64,000 nucleotides of DNA, taken from the NCBI GenBank assembly GCA_030562195.1, contig CM060200.1, forward strand, positions 6,138,001 to 6,202,000, written 5' to 3'. Source of the stretch: Nipponacmea schrenckii. Lineage: Eukaryota; Mollusca; Gastropoda; Lottiidae. This document shows, piece after piece, positions 26,979 through 36,990 of this stretch. The notes beneath the pieces were generated by a model that worked only from the letters and a program-made list of their open reading frames with translations, was not told where the DNA came from and searched no databases. Each line of letters opens with the position of its first letter. The first letter of the stretch is position 1. The position numbers and the translations under genes are program-made.

Positions 26979-26982
26979 TTAA

Positions 26983-28110
26983 CCATTAAACTAAAATCCA
27001 ACATGTCTGACATTTAATTCCAACATGTCCGACACTTTGAAAACTATATAAAACTACATTATAACACAACATACCTGGCAATCACTGGAACTTGAATAAC
27101 TTATAGCACTTTCATACATAATCCAATATCAAAGATGTAATAATCTAAAACTGACTAATTCTATAAATCTATACAAAAAGACTTTGCAATATAGGAAAAC
27201 TGAAATAGTTGAACCAATTGATTCAAACTCTATGGTACAAGTGTCCAAACATTCCCTGGTTACCAATCACATGACCATAAAAATACTCTGGTTCAAAGGG
27301 TTAAAACAATACAAGAAATCAAAAGTGAGAAAGAACTCACTTTAACTTAAGATAGTGGATAGAAAATGGGATAGAAACAAGATAGCTAAAGTCATTGACG
27401 TGGAACATATTATCTAATATTTGAAACTAGTATTGGTGACTATAACATATTTCCCAATAAAATCACTCTGCCACAATACCAATTGATATGCATATAAATC
27501 GAGAAAAGTAAAAAAACTGTCTACTGAGGACAGAAATGACGTTTCTTGAGGTTTAAAGAAAGTCGCCCACCCTATCTTAAAATAGGGTGAACGTTTGCCA
27601 AATTTTGCTAATTTCTTATTATGTGTATTAATTTTAATGTTTGAAGCAACTCATTGCAACTGTTTTTGAAGATTATGAACAACACATTTCAAATCGGAAA
27701 TGAAAGGTGGTGTAAGTATAGGATATACTCCTCAAACACGCCGATAGTTTTGATCTATATTAAGTCGTCGGTTTATCCAACTTGAACCTAAATTTTACTC
27801 AATAAGTGCATGCGGTGACATTTATTATTGGTGTATCTGACTATTGGCGCCCTAGTTAGCACAAGCACGTAAAAGAGCCCATGCACGTGAGTACAGTTTA
27901 ACACCATTCAATCACCAATTAATAGCCGAAAGAACAGGTCACAGATCGTCTGCCATACGGGGATAAGTATAATCTGCTGTGACCAGGGATATATCCTGAA
28001 GGCTGAAAACCTTCAAACCGTCAAACCAATAACCAAGAACTATACGCGCCAAGTCCAAAAACTATTGCCCAATCTAAATGGAAGGTGTAAAGGGTATCGT
28101 ACACAGGCTA
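26983..28110. other. Non-coding stretch with a possible SINE relic
   Basis: At 27861-28035 GCACGTAAAAGAGCCC and CTGAAAACCTTCAAACCG recall the 3' domains of mollusc-type SINEs and the GCACGTTAAAGATCCC motif at 13038. It is diverged and lacks a head, so support is weak. Otherwise nothing recognised. Confidence 0.3.
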
Positions 28111-28222
28111 GGCGTGCCCTCTCTTTCTAGAAAACTTGATGCCACTTTCAACTTAGAAGACAAGATTAAACTGTTAAATCTACCAGCGCATAAATTGATC
28201 ATAGATGTGTCCACAAGATGGA
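28111..28222 (+). pseudogene. hAT (ZBED-type) transposase exon fragment, inverted copy
   Basis: The + strand reads, in one open frame, 'KIKLLNLPAHKLI' followed by 'IDVSTRWN', the well-known late segment of BED-finger hAT transposases (hydrophobic-D-x-x-TRWN). It sits after a pyrimidine-rich stretch ending in TAG that resembles a splice acceptor (before about 28132). It faces the matching minus-strand exon 28224-28277. The true downstream sequence is replaced by the reverse complement of its own upstream part, so the frame ends at TAG 28243-28245. Confidence 0.75.
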
Positions 28223-28223
28223 A

Positions 28224-29043
28224 TGATCAATTTATGCGCTGGTAGATTTAAGAGTTTAACCTTTCCTCTAACACTCGCTGTAAAAGAAAAACCAATTTCA
28301 ATTAAAATCAATACTCATAACCATTGCCAAGGAATCATTCACATGATTTTTGTAATATTTAAAAGTGTAATTTACGTCTCCTCTATAGTTAATGATATAT
28401 GTAATAAATGATTATATGATAAATAAGAGTCAAATAAAGTTACAAAAGATCAGAAAATAAATTCAATACTTGTAGTGCTTCGATGAAAATAAACCAACCA
28501 TTCTTCTCACTTTTGCTAACAGTTTTTCAACCCTCTGGATTTTCAAGGCTGTCATGGCTGCCAAATTTATACTGTGTGCTAAGCAACCGAAATGAATGAG
28601 GTAATCACCAGCTGATGCCATCACATGCATATTACTGGCATTGTCTGTAACCAAACTTGGTCTGTCAGGAATATTCCATTCTTCTGCTGCTTCTTGCATG
28701 ACAGTAAGTAGGTTGTCACCAAAATAGATTAAGATAACTATTACAACGTGTAAAAAACTGCAGCTACATTAAATCTCATTTGACCTAAGTTATAGATGAG
28801 CTCTGTTTACAAGCTGTTGAATATTGTAATAAAAAGAAGTCGACAAAACTTGCAACTGACCAAATACAGTAGATCTAAAACCAGTTTTTTGTGGAAACAG
28901 GTTCAAATTGAAAATTCCATTTGATTTTCACCTACCTGTATGACTTTCTTTAAACTTCCTGGTCTGCAGCACATAATTTGAGAATGACCAATCATCTTTC
29001 AGGAATGAACTTGTAATTGTTACATGAGTCAGTGGCCCTTGAT
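28224..29043 (-). pseudogene. hAT (ZBED-type) transposase, downstream half of the split gene
   Basis: Continues the transposase begun at 35162, on the far side of the LINE. Segment 29043-28936 reads 'HVTITSSFLKDDWSF' and 'VLQTRKFKESHT', then a gtaggt donor. Segment 28738-28463 resumes with 'GDNLLTVMQEAAEEWNI', 'LVTDNASNM' (with the family's second catalytic Asp) and 'GCLAHSINLAAM...LLAKVRRMVG'; its acceptor AG has become TG. A one-base slip then separates 'YFHRSTTS' from the open frame. After a second intron with acceptor ttttacag, 28277-28224 reads 'KLLNLPAHKLII' and breaks at the inverted loop. hAT transposases excise DNA and make 8-bp target duplications; this copy cannot be active. Confidence 0.88.
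29033..29043. repeat. Target-site duplication of the LINE, left copy
   Basis: TGGCCCTTGAT, identical to 34594-34604. On the minus strand it is the hAT coding sequence ATCAAGGGCCA within 'TSRA', so removing the LINE and one copy restores continuity of the transposase. Confidence 0.9.
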
Positions 29044-29383
29044 TTAAACATATTTTATTACAAACAAAAGTAAATGGGTTTGGCAAAAGTTACAAAAACT
29101 TACAAAAATGCCGTTTCCAACATATAACTATCATAGACAGATTGTTGAATGTGTGCTCGAAGTGCAGATAAAGAAAATTGTGCAATTTGACGTTCCTCAT
29201 TTATTCATTCGTGTATGTAACATTGAGTGCTTAATGAGTTGATGAGGAAAATCAAAGCTAGGTATTTATGATTGTTAAAGTCATTCTCGATGAACGATCT
29301 TTGCTCGAAAAGTTAACGAAAGTGCAAAGAAAGTTCGGAGAGTGACAATGTTCAGGTGGACCCATGTACAATATATTTACATA

Positions 29384-32300
29384 TTATGTTGAGAACCTTT
29401 TACTTGCTTTTATGAATTTTAAAACATTTTTAATAAGTGTCGTATTTTGGTTTGTAGATAAATTTTTGTCGCCCCAAAGGAATGTAAGGTGATTTGTATT
29501 GTCTGTTAAGTAGGATGAAAGATATTTCTGACGTGATTCTATATGGTTCGGACAATATAGAAGATAATGCACAACATCTTCTTTCGGATTGCCACAAGAA
29601 CAACTCTGGTTTTGTACAAGGTTTACTTTGAACAGATCAGCTTTCAGAGGACTGCTTTTATTTCGTAGTTGTGTCAGAAGAATAACATTTTTCCGACCCC
29701 CATTGTGTAAAAATGATTGCTGTGTATGGCGAGGGGTGGTGATAAGGGATTTGAATTTGCCTCTAGTACTTGCTGATCTTGTTTCGGGTTTAAGATTGTT
29801 CCAATCTTTGATTGTTGCAGGGAAAAATGATTTTTGAAAGGTGTCTGTTCTGGTATTTGGTGGTTTGATATCGTAGTTTGTTCTTAGGTTATAATGATTA
29901 GTTTGTGTTCTAAAAGTGTCTAACAAATTTAAAAGATATTGTGGACAGTTTTCGTGATAAAACGAAGTTAGTCGTCGTCTCTTGCGTCTTTCATTCAGCG
30001 GTTCCCATCCGGTCTCAATATAAAGCGAATTAGAGCTCGTGAATTTTGGGGTAATCCCGTTACAACACGTGCCGCTTCCAACTGCAATTTTTCTAGCTTT
30101 TCACAGTTGATGTTCAGACAACCACCCCATAATTGGCATGCATATTCTAAGGTGGGGAGAATGTAGGTCTTGTAGATTCTGTCAAGGGTTGACCAACTGA
30201 GTTTGTACTTCTGACCTCTCAAGAAGCCTATTTGCCTTGAGGCTGATGAAGCAATGGCGTCGATATGGGGTGTCCATTTGAAATCATTCGAGAGTGTAAC
30301 ACCAAGATGTCTATGAGAGGACACGATTTCTAATTTAGTGTCGCCTAGCCATAGGTTGGGCAAATCATGTTTGTTTTGAGAGAACATCAGTACTTTATTT
30401 TTTGCAGGATTGAAATTCACGAGCCATTTTTTGGGACCAGTCATGTATTTGCAATAGATCAAGGTTGAGAGATTCCTCAATCTCTTCAACGGTTGTACCG
30501 TGAGAGCCAAGAGCAGTGTCATCTGCAAATAGCCTTGCAAGATTTGATAGTGATTCTTGGATATCATTTATATAAACGATGAAAAGAAAAGGACCGAGGA
30601 CGGACCCTTGTGGGACTCCGGATTTCACGGTTATTTGTTCTGATGTCGAATCATTTATCGACACAGACTGTGTTCTGTTTGTTATATAACTAGATAACCA
30701 TTTCAGTGTGTGTTCGTCTAGGCCGTATGATTTGAGTTTATGTAGCAATCCTCTATGGTAGACACGATCAAAGGCTTTGGAGATGTCAAAAAACACATAA
30801 CATGATAGTAAACGGTTTTCATAAGACGAAACAACATCGTGATATAGTTCTATCTGTTGGTTGGGGCCTGAAACCAGATTGATAAATGTAAATGAGCTTG
30901 TTAGTGTAGAAATAATTGTACAAGTGTTTGAAAAGTATCCTTTCAAGGAGCTTGCTGATGGTACTTAGGAGAGAAATGGGTCTGTAGTTTGATGGAAGGG
31001 ATGTATCACCTTTCTTGAAAATCGGAATGACATTGGCTAATTTCCAGTGTTCCGGGAAAACACACCCCCTTTATAGATTTGTTGAATAGTACCTGGAGTG
31101 GAATAGAAATTGACTCTGAACATTGTTTGAGAAGTTGATGACTTATTCTATCCGGACCGCAGGCTTTTTTCAGTTTCAGACAAGAGATCGCATCTTTGAT
31201 TTCAGATCGGAGGATCTCTGGAAAACTGAATGTGGCGTTTGTTTTTGATTCGAAAATGGGAAGTTCGTCAGGGGAATAATTGTCAGAAACAGAACCAAAG
31301 AAGTCATTTAAGGCATTTGCTTTGTTTTGATCAGTAAAAGAGACAGAACCATCACTGTTATGTAATGGGGGAATTGACGATTTTTTTTTTCGGCGTAACA
31401 GTTTATTAGTGAAATTCCAAAAAGTTTCGTTTTGGTTATTATTATCGGTGAGGTTATCTAATATTAGCTGCTCATAATTCGACTTTAAAACCCTTTTTTA
31501 TAATTATTAACCTTGTTGCGTTGCTTTTTGTATTTGTCTAAGTCAGTTTTTTTATTCGTTCGTTTAGCATGTTTTCGTAGTCTCTCTCGATGTCTGATAT
31601 CCTTCCTTATTTTAGAATTAAACCATTCTTTGTCATTAGGTCTAATTGTTACTGTTTTTTTCGGGATTGTCTCATCAATAAATTCGCTTAGCAAATTGTA
31701 GAAATGGGCACATGCATTATTTTTGTCCAGATTGTTTAGTCTTTGATCCCAATTGTATTCGAAGAGAAGACTGTTTAACTTGTCGAAGTCACCATGCTTG
31801 TAGATGAGAACCTCTCTAGAAAAGGAATGTGTTTTATTCAGTGGAAAGTTGATCTCACAACTAATACCTTTGTGATCTGAAACATGTTTACTAACGTCAT
31901 ACGTTTCGGCGAAACTTACGTCAATCTGATTCGACACAAGAATAAGATCAAGTAATGAAGAGCGAGTCTGAGAGATCCGCGTTGGTTCATTGATGACATT
32001 TATCAGATTGTAAGATAATATGAGATCCTGCAACCGTCCGGATTTATTTTGAAGCAAGTCAACGTTGGTATCTCCAGTTAGTACTATTCGATTTGTGGTT
32101 TGGTAGCTTTGCTCAACAGAGTAATCGAGATAGTCCCCAAAAAACTTGATATGATCGTTGGGGGCGATATATACATGCAATCAAGAAAGGGCCCTGCGGC
32201 AGAGATAGTTCAACCCATATGCATTCAAAATCGGGATGTTCGAGGTCAGTCCTCCTCTTGCATTTAAGTATCTCTGCAACATAGATGACCACACCACCAC

Positions 32301-32500
32301 CGTTGCAGTCCCTATCTTTACGAAGAGGAGGGTGATAACCATCCCATGATAGTGTTTTGTCTTCAACGGAGTTGTCGAGATGTGTTTCGGTGAAACAGAC
32401 GATGTCAAATTCGTGTACAAGTGTGTACAGATCGTCCAATTTCGTTCTGATACTACGTGTATTCAGGTGAAACAGGTTTAAAGTATCGGGGGTGTTTTAC
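29384..32500 (-). pseudogene. LINE ORF2: apurinic-type endonuclease and reverse transcriptase, frameshifted
   Basis: Starts near 'LNLFHLNTRSIRTKLDDL' (about 32490) and shows the exonuclease-endonuclease-phosphatase fold: 'FTETHLD' (catalytic Glu), 'LTGDTNVD' and 'SDHKG' (catalytic His). The RT follows, with 'KKACGPDRISHQLL', 'FPEHWKLANVIPIFKKGD', 'NYRPISLLS', 'FFDISKAFDRV', 'GVPQGSVLGPFLF' and 'LFADDTAL' (polymerase Asp pair). The C-terminus holds a Cys/His cluster 'CSCGNPKEDVVHYLLYCP'. Frame breaks lie near 32130, 30430 and 30040, and the 31484-30947 stretch is open but lacks an ATG. These enzymes nick target DNA and copy the RNA in place. Confidence 0.9.
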
Positions 32501-33593
32501 TATATGGACCAGGGTTCGGTGAGACATCATTTGAGATGAGGATCATCAGTTCGCAATAACTTACTTGGATAATAGAGGTGACAAAAATCTTGGTTACTGG
32601 GTTAATTGAACACTTGAATCTCAGTTAAGAATGTTTTGTAACTGATATTCGAGATACAGGTTCCAACTGGGTACTTTATAGTAAGGGTCCATAACATCAT
32701 AGAAAGTTTTGGAAGAGAAAATGTGCTTTGTGTGTAGAAGTGCAAAAAACAAAGTTTACAAGTTATACAACGAAAAGTCATAAGCACAGAAAAAAAAAGA
32801 AAAATATACAAGTGGACAAAGAGATGTCAGGAATGGTTTCACCGATCATGACATTGTTAACAGATTATACATATTTTCATATTCATATTATTGTGAAAAT
32901 AATGAATTTTTAAGTAAGCCTATTCAAATATATTATAGGCAGATATTGTTTAAGGTAATTAAATTGCTTCCAACATTTTTTCGGGCTCATTTAGAGTGAA
33001 AGTTTTACAATCAGATCCGGTGTTGTTGTGAGCGTTCACTGTAATATACAGACCCGTGACAGTTGTTGCACAGGTTTCCATTTAACTTTAGACGTAGTGC
33101 AAAGTGAACATAGTAACAATTCAGTTTAAATTACACTATGATAGAATATATAGAATCAAAAGCTGTTTAAACTTAAAATTGTGAAATGAGAATACATTCA
33201 GACGACGTAATAATGTCTTTAAGTTGCGGTATTTCTAAATCGTAAAAATAATAGGTCTCGAAAATAGATAAAAGGGTGTCGTTTTATCGAAGGTCGATGG
33301 GGTAACTAAACAAATATGTGGAGAGAGTTTCATATTCGATTCAAGGGAGGTAATTTTATCAATTTGGAACGTAGGAGAGTGACACTATATTGGGAGAAGT
33401 AACAGCGAGCCGAATTTTGATTTTCTGTTGACCTCATTGACTCGTATATATATACATATAATGTCTGTAGAGTAATTAATTTGGTCATGCGAAAGTTTGG
33501 TTCTAAACATTATTAATGGATTTCAATTAATGAATGAAGCGTTGGTTAGAAATCAGAGTTCATGGCTGAGATTAGTCACAACACTAGAATAAG

Positions 33594-34360
33594 TTAGGCC
33601 GAACGATAGTGTTTTGATGCTTTAGAAAGTTGTTTGTCTATATCCATGTCACTTATGAGTTTACACGAATTGTTGTTGTGGCCTTGGATGATGATTTTCC
33701 CGTTTGTAAACCAAACATTTTTCACGCTTGGATGTTTCGACACTTTATTGAGGAGTTGAACATTTTTAACTGTCATATCGTCTGCTATTGATACACCCGT
33801 ACCCTTAAGTTTTCGTCTATTTCTCATTACTAACTGTTTGTGATCTCTTCTCAGTATTTTGGCAATAATACTGCGTGGTTTAGGGTTAGTGGTTGATACC
33901 CCTACTCTATGAGCCACTTCGATTATTATGTCATTTTCAATGTTTAATTTGTCCTTGAAAAGAGATTTGGCGATGGATACACAGTCTTCATTTGGTTTTT
34001 CTATGACACCAAAAATACGAATATGAGATTTGCGTGAATACTGTTCATTGGCGTTTACTAGATTGAACAGCTCACCGATTTGTTTGTCACTGGTTTTTAG
34101 TTGTGACTCCAAATCACGTATTCGTTCATCATATTTGTCGAACTCAAACCCAACTGCCTTTTGATCTTCTTCTAAAAATGATATTTTATTTTCGATTTGC
34201 GAAAGTCTCTTTTTTATTCTTTATTTAGATCAGATTCAAGTTGTTTGACAGCAACTGAGACAGCTCTATGGACTATTTCTTCAAGACAGCTTATATCAAT
34301 AAAACTCGTGTGTTTACCTTGAGTATCTGTCAATTCACTTGGAGACAAGTCTTCATCCAT
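33594..34360 (-). pseudogene. LINE ORF1: coiled-coil and RRM-type nucleic-acid-binding protein, one frameshift
   Basis: ATG at 34360 begins 'MDEDLSPSELTD'; a slip in an A-rich run near 34215 moves the frame. A heptad-like stretch 'RLSQIENKISFLEED' to 'RIRDLESQLKTSDKQIGELF' suggests a coiled coil. 'EQYSRKSHIRIFGV' and a C-terminal basic domain 'HKQLVMRNRRKLKGTGVSI' match L1-type ORF1 proteins (transposase_22 family). These bind element RNA as trimers and act as chaperones. Product about 250 residues if the frame were intact. Confidence 0.85.
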
Positions 34361-34529
34361 TTTTAGGTCATATAACACACGTAATATTCACAAAATACAG
34401 TTTTGGCTTTACTATATTAATCCATGAAGATGATATAGTACATTATTGTTGCCCTTTCGGCGAAAGAACTTGTAGTTTACATTTTAAAGTTGTTACAAAA
34501 CACAGAGAGAAATTCGTGGCACACACCCT

Positions 34530-34540
34530 CCGCCATCTTG
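34530..34540 (-). promoter_or_regulatory. YY1-like motif in the LINE 5' UTR
   Basis: The minus strand reads CAAGATGGCGG about 55 bases inside the element's 5' end, matching the YY1 core (AAGATGGCGGC-type) known to position initiation in mammalian L1. Function here is inferred from sequence and location only. Confidence 0.45.
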
Positions 34541-34593
34541 AAATTTTCGAATGCAGTGAAATAATAACAAAAGTAGTTTTGTCGCGAGCTGTT

Positions 34594-34604
34594 TGGCCCT
34601 TGAT
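34594..34604. repeat. Target-site duplication of the LINE, right copy
   Basis: TGGCCCTTGAT, identical to 29033-29043; it marks the 5' end of the LINE and lies inside the hAT 'TDSWTSRAT' block. Confidence 0.9.
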
Positions 34605-35162
34605 GTCCATGAATCTGTTGTTAAGGACACATGCTAAGCTCCTTTCATATTTTCTCAAACCATAGTTTTAGCATTGTTATACAAGCCAGGAATTAGTACC
34701 TCTGAAAAATGGGACCTACTGGGAATGCGATATCTTGGTTCTAATACTTTGAATAAATTTACCAATCCTTCGTTTTCTACAACATCAAACGGTCGTAAAT
34801 ATTTTATGATGAAGAAAGCAATAGCTTTAGTAATTTCGTTTGCTCTTTGGGAATTTTGTGGAAGAGGTATAATTTTATGCTTCTCTGTTCTCTATTTCCA
34901 CCACCTTTCCTTGACTATGCCTATTTGACACGTTTTCGCCACTTTCGCCTTCGGTCGACAATATTCTAGAAGGATGATGTCTGCGCGTGTGCGTGGTCAA
35001 GTTTGTAGTGTTATTATAGTACTTAGTTACTCCATAGCTAACATTCTACATATGGCTGTTTCACGTTGTATTACATCAGCAGTTTTTTTTAACCCAAAGT
35101 GTTTCCACACCGCCGATTTTCCTTTTTTCGTTTTTCACTAAAGTAACATCAGCGGACGCCAT
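34605..35162 (-). pseudogene. hAT (ZBED-type) transposase, N-terminal half with BED finger
   Basis: Likely ATG at 35162 ('MASADVTLVKN'). After a one-base slip comes the BED finger: 'KSAVWKHFGLKKTADVIQ', 'AICRM', then in another frame 'YYNNTTNLTTHTRRHHP'. The finger's second Cys is lost. Further on: 'RANEITKAIAFFIIKYL', 'RPFDVVENEGLVNLFKVLEP', 'YRIPSRSHFSEVLIPGLYNN', a stop, then 'HVSLTTDSWTSRAT' with the family's first catalytic Asp. At that point the LINE interrupts it. At least three frame breaks and in-frame stops are present. BED-type hAT proteins bind DNA through this finger. The + strand open frame at 34674-34928 is only its antisense shadow. Confidence 0.88.
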
Positions 35163-36154
35163 GCTGTTGTCAAATGTTTAGAAAAATTTTTGATTGTCGT
35201 GAAAATTACGATAACCACAATCACGGTCTACCATGTCAAAAGTGAAAGTAGGGTAACAATGTAATATAATTATACTAGAATGTCCTATTTTTATGGGGAA
35301 ATTTTGGGTATCAGTTTTTAAACAATTTTTCAGGTGATCCGATTAATTAAATTAAGGTAAATTTAATGTAAGTGGAAATAAACCCAAACGAGACAATTTA
35401 CAAATTTTTCAGCCAGTTGGGCCTCTACACATTTAATGATGCTTGATAAAAAATAGAAATATAATTTAGCACCAATCAATATATAAAAACCATATGTTTT
35501 TTTTTTGTTAAGAGATCAACGCCAACGCCATTAAAATTAAATAAAAAAACCAACAGCTATAAAAAAAAAGGTCATCTCGGAATAGAAACGTAAAACAAAA
35601 TTCTCTCTTGTTCCAATTTGAAATAAGAAACAAAATTATAGTGTTCTAGAAAGGAGACTATGTATGCTGCCATTCAAAACGAATGGTTTTCATATCTGTC
35701 AATTTTCTCTTGGAAATTGATATGTTGGCCTCTTCGCCTCTGGCACTAAAACCGAAACAACCTCTTGTTTTTAAAACTACAGCAATCTCGTTTCTTCTTT
35801 CTCTAACACAGCACTGGGACTTCCAATTTAACCATGCTAATTACAGGTTGGGTTCTTTCATATTTCGATCTACCACCAAGGCCGTACCAGTCGATAGAAA
35901 ATGAGCCCAAATAACAACAAGAAATTCCTGTCACGCCTGTTAACTCATTAGTGCTACGTCCTTTGATTAAACAAATGTGCGAAACTGAAGGACACTATTA
36001 AAATTAAGCGAATTCTCAATGAACACAACTGTGGAATATTTTGTTCCATTGATCGGCATTGTCTGAGAAATAAAAGTTTATATGATAAGATAAAGTGATT
36101 TGAATATTGTATGTCAAAGACTGGATTGTGGATTGAAGTGTGTTTCGTTTAAAT
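35163..36154. other. Flank of the hAT element, nothing recognised
   Basis: AT-rich sequence upstream of the hAT start. It may contain the element's 5' terminus, but I could not identify a terminal inverted repeat or 8-bp duplication. Confidence 0.3.
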
Positions 36155-36990
36155 GTCTAGATATATGACAATTTTTGATGAGCGTTTTTTTGAGTTATTG
36201 CCCCTGGCTCTATATTTGTTGTGGGTCCTCTAGAATCTTCAATTTTCCATGGATTTTGATTAAATCGGCTTTTATGAGCATTGTAATTGATAAGATGCCG
36301 GTCAAGTTCGATATTACGATTTATTGCACTTGATTTCAAATGATTGTGGGTGCAAATGAAGCTACTATTTTCAATGAATTTTAAGGAAACTTGGTGTGTG
36401 TATTGGAATTTATAATGAGCGGTGTTTGAGTTATTGCCATTGAATTAGTAAAATCGCGTCAAAATTTCATTATAAGTGCAAAAGAAGCTACAATTTTCAA
36501 TGGATTTTGATGGAATTTGGTGTGGGCGAATGAATTGATCAGACGTCGGTCAAGTTCGAATATTACGATTTTTCGATGAAAGGTTTGCGAATTATTGACC
36601 TTGATTTCATAAAATCGCGTCAAAATTTTATTGCGGGTGCAATAGAGGTAACAATTTTTAATGGATTTTGATGAAACTTTGTGTAAGCGTGGAAATTTAC
36701 AAGACGCCAGTCAAGTTCGAATATAACAATCGTTTGATAAATGGTTTGCGAGTTATTGCCCTTGACTTAGTAACATCGTGTCAACTTTTTATCGTGGGTG
36801 CAATGGAAGCTACAATTTTCAATGGATTTTGATGAAACTTGTTGTGAGCTATAAGCGGTTAAGTTAAAATTTGACAATTTAGATGAAGGGTTTCTTTGTA
36901 TATATATAATCTATTAATCAAAGGAAAGAATGATTTAACAATGCTGATGTGTGGGCGTATATAACCTTGCTCGACAAGCTATCTATTTCG
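36155..36990. mobile_element. Pearl-like element, copy 1: ~160-bp core repeats plus conserved right end
   Basis: Four to five diverged tandem units of roughly 130-160 bases, each with GCTACAATTTTCAATGGATT, GGTCAAGTTCGAATATTACG, GAGTTATTGCCCTTGA and AAAATCGCGTCAAAATTT blocks. The right end (AATGATTTAACAATGCTGAT, then GTGTGGGCGTAT and AACCTTGC) is shared with the copy at 54345-55710. Tandem cores with short terminal repeats resemble the mollusc 'pearl' non-autonomous elements, which others have linked to Helentron-type rolling-circle elements. The left terminus is missing here. Confidence 0.75.

Larger units (their letters stand above)
29044..34593 (-). mobile_element. Nearly full-length CR1/L2-like non-LTR retrotransposon
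   Basis: 5.55-kb LINE on the minus strand, with 5' UTR (34593-34361), ORF1 (34360-33594), inter-ORF region, ORF2 with endonuclease and reverse transcriptase (about 32500-29384) and a 3' UTR of about 340 bases ending AATAAAATATGTTTA with no poly-A tail. A perfect 11-base direct repeat (TGGCCCTTGAT at 29033-29043 and 34594-34604) brackets it, so both ends are well fixed. Frameshifts in both ORFs show it is dead. Clade assignment rests on domain order and motif style only; Jockey-superfamily relatives are possible. Confidence 0.92.

Noticed and set aside
27544..27600. CACCCTAT...ATAGGGTG palindrome as a regulatory site
   Set aside because: Only an 8-bp stem; no context to support function.
29589..29837. 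+ strand frame inside the LINE
   Set aside because: Antisense to the ORF2 C-terminal Cys/His region.
34674..34928. + strand 84-codon frame that looked like a membrane exon
   Set aside because: The minus strand here encodes a clear hAT transposase segment ('RPFDVVENEGL', 'YRIPSRSHFSE'), so this is its antisense shadow.
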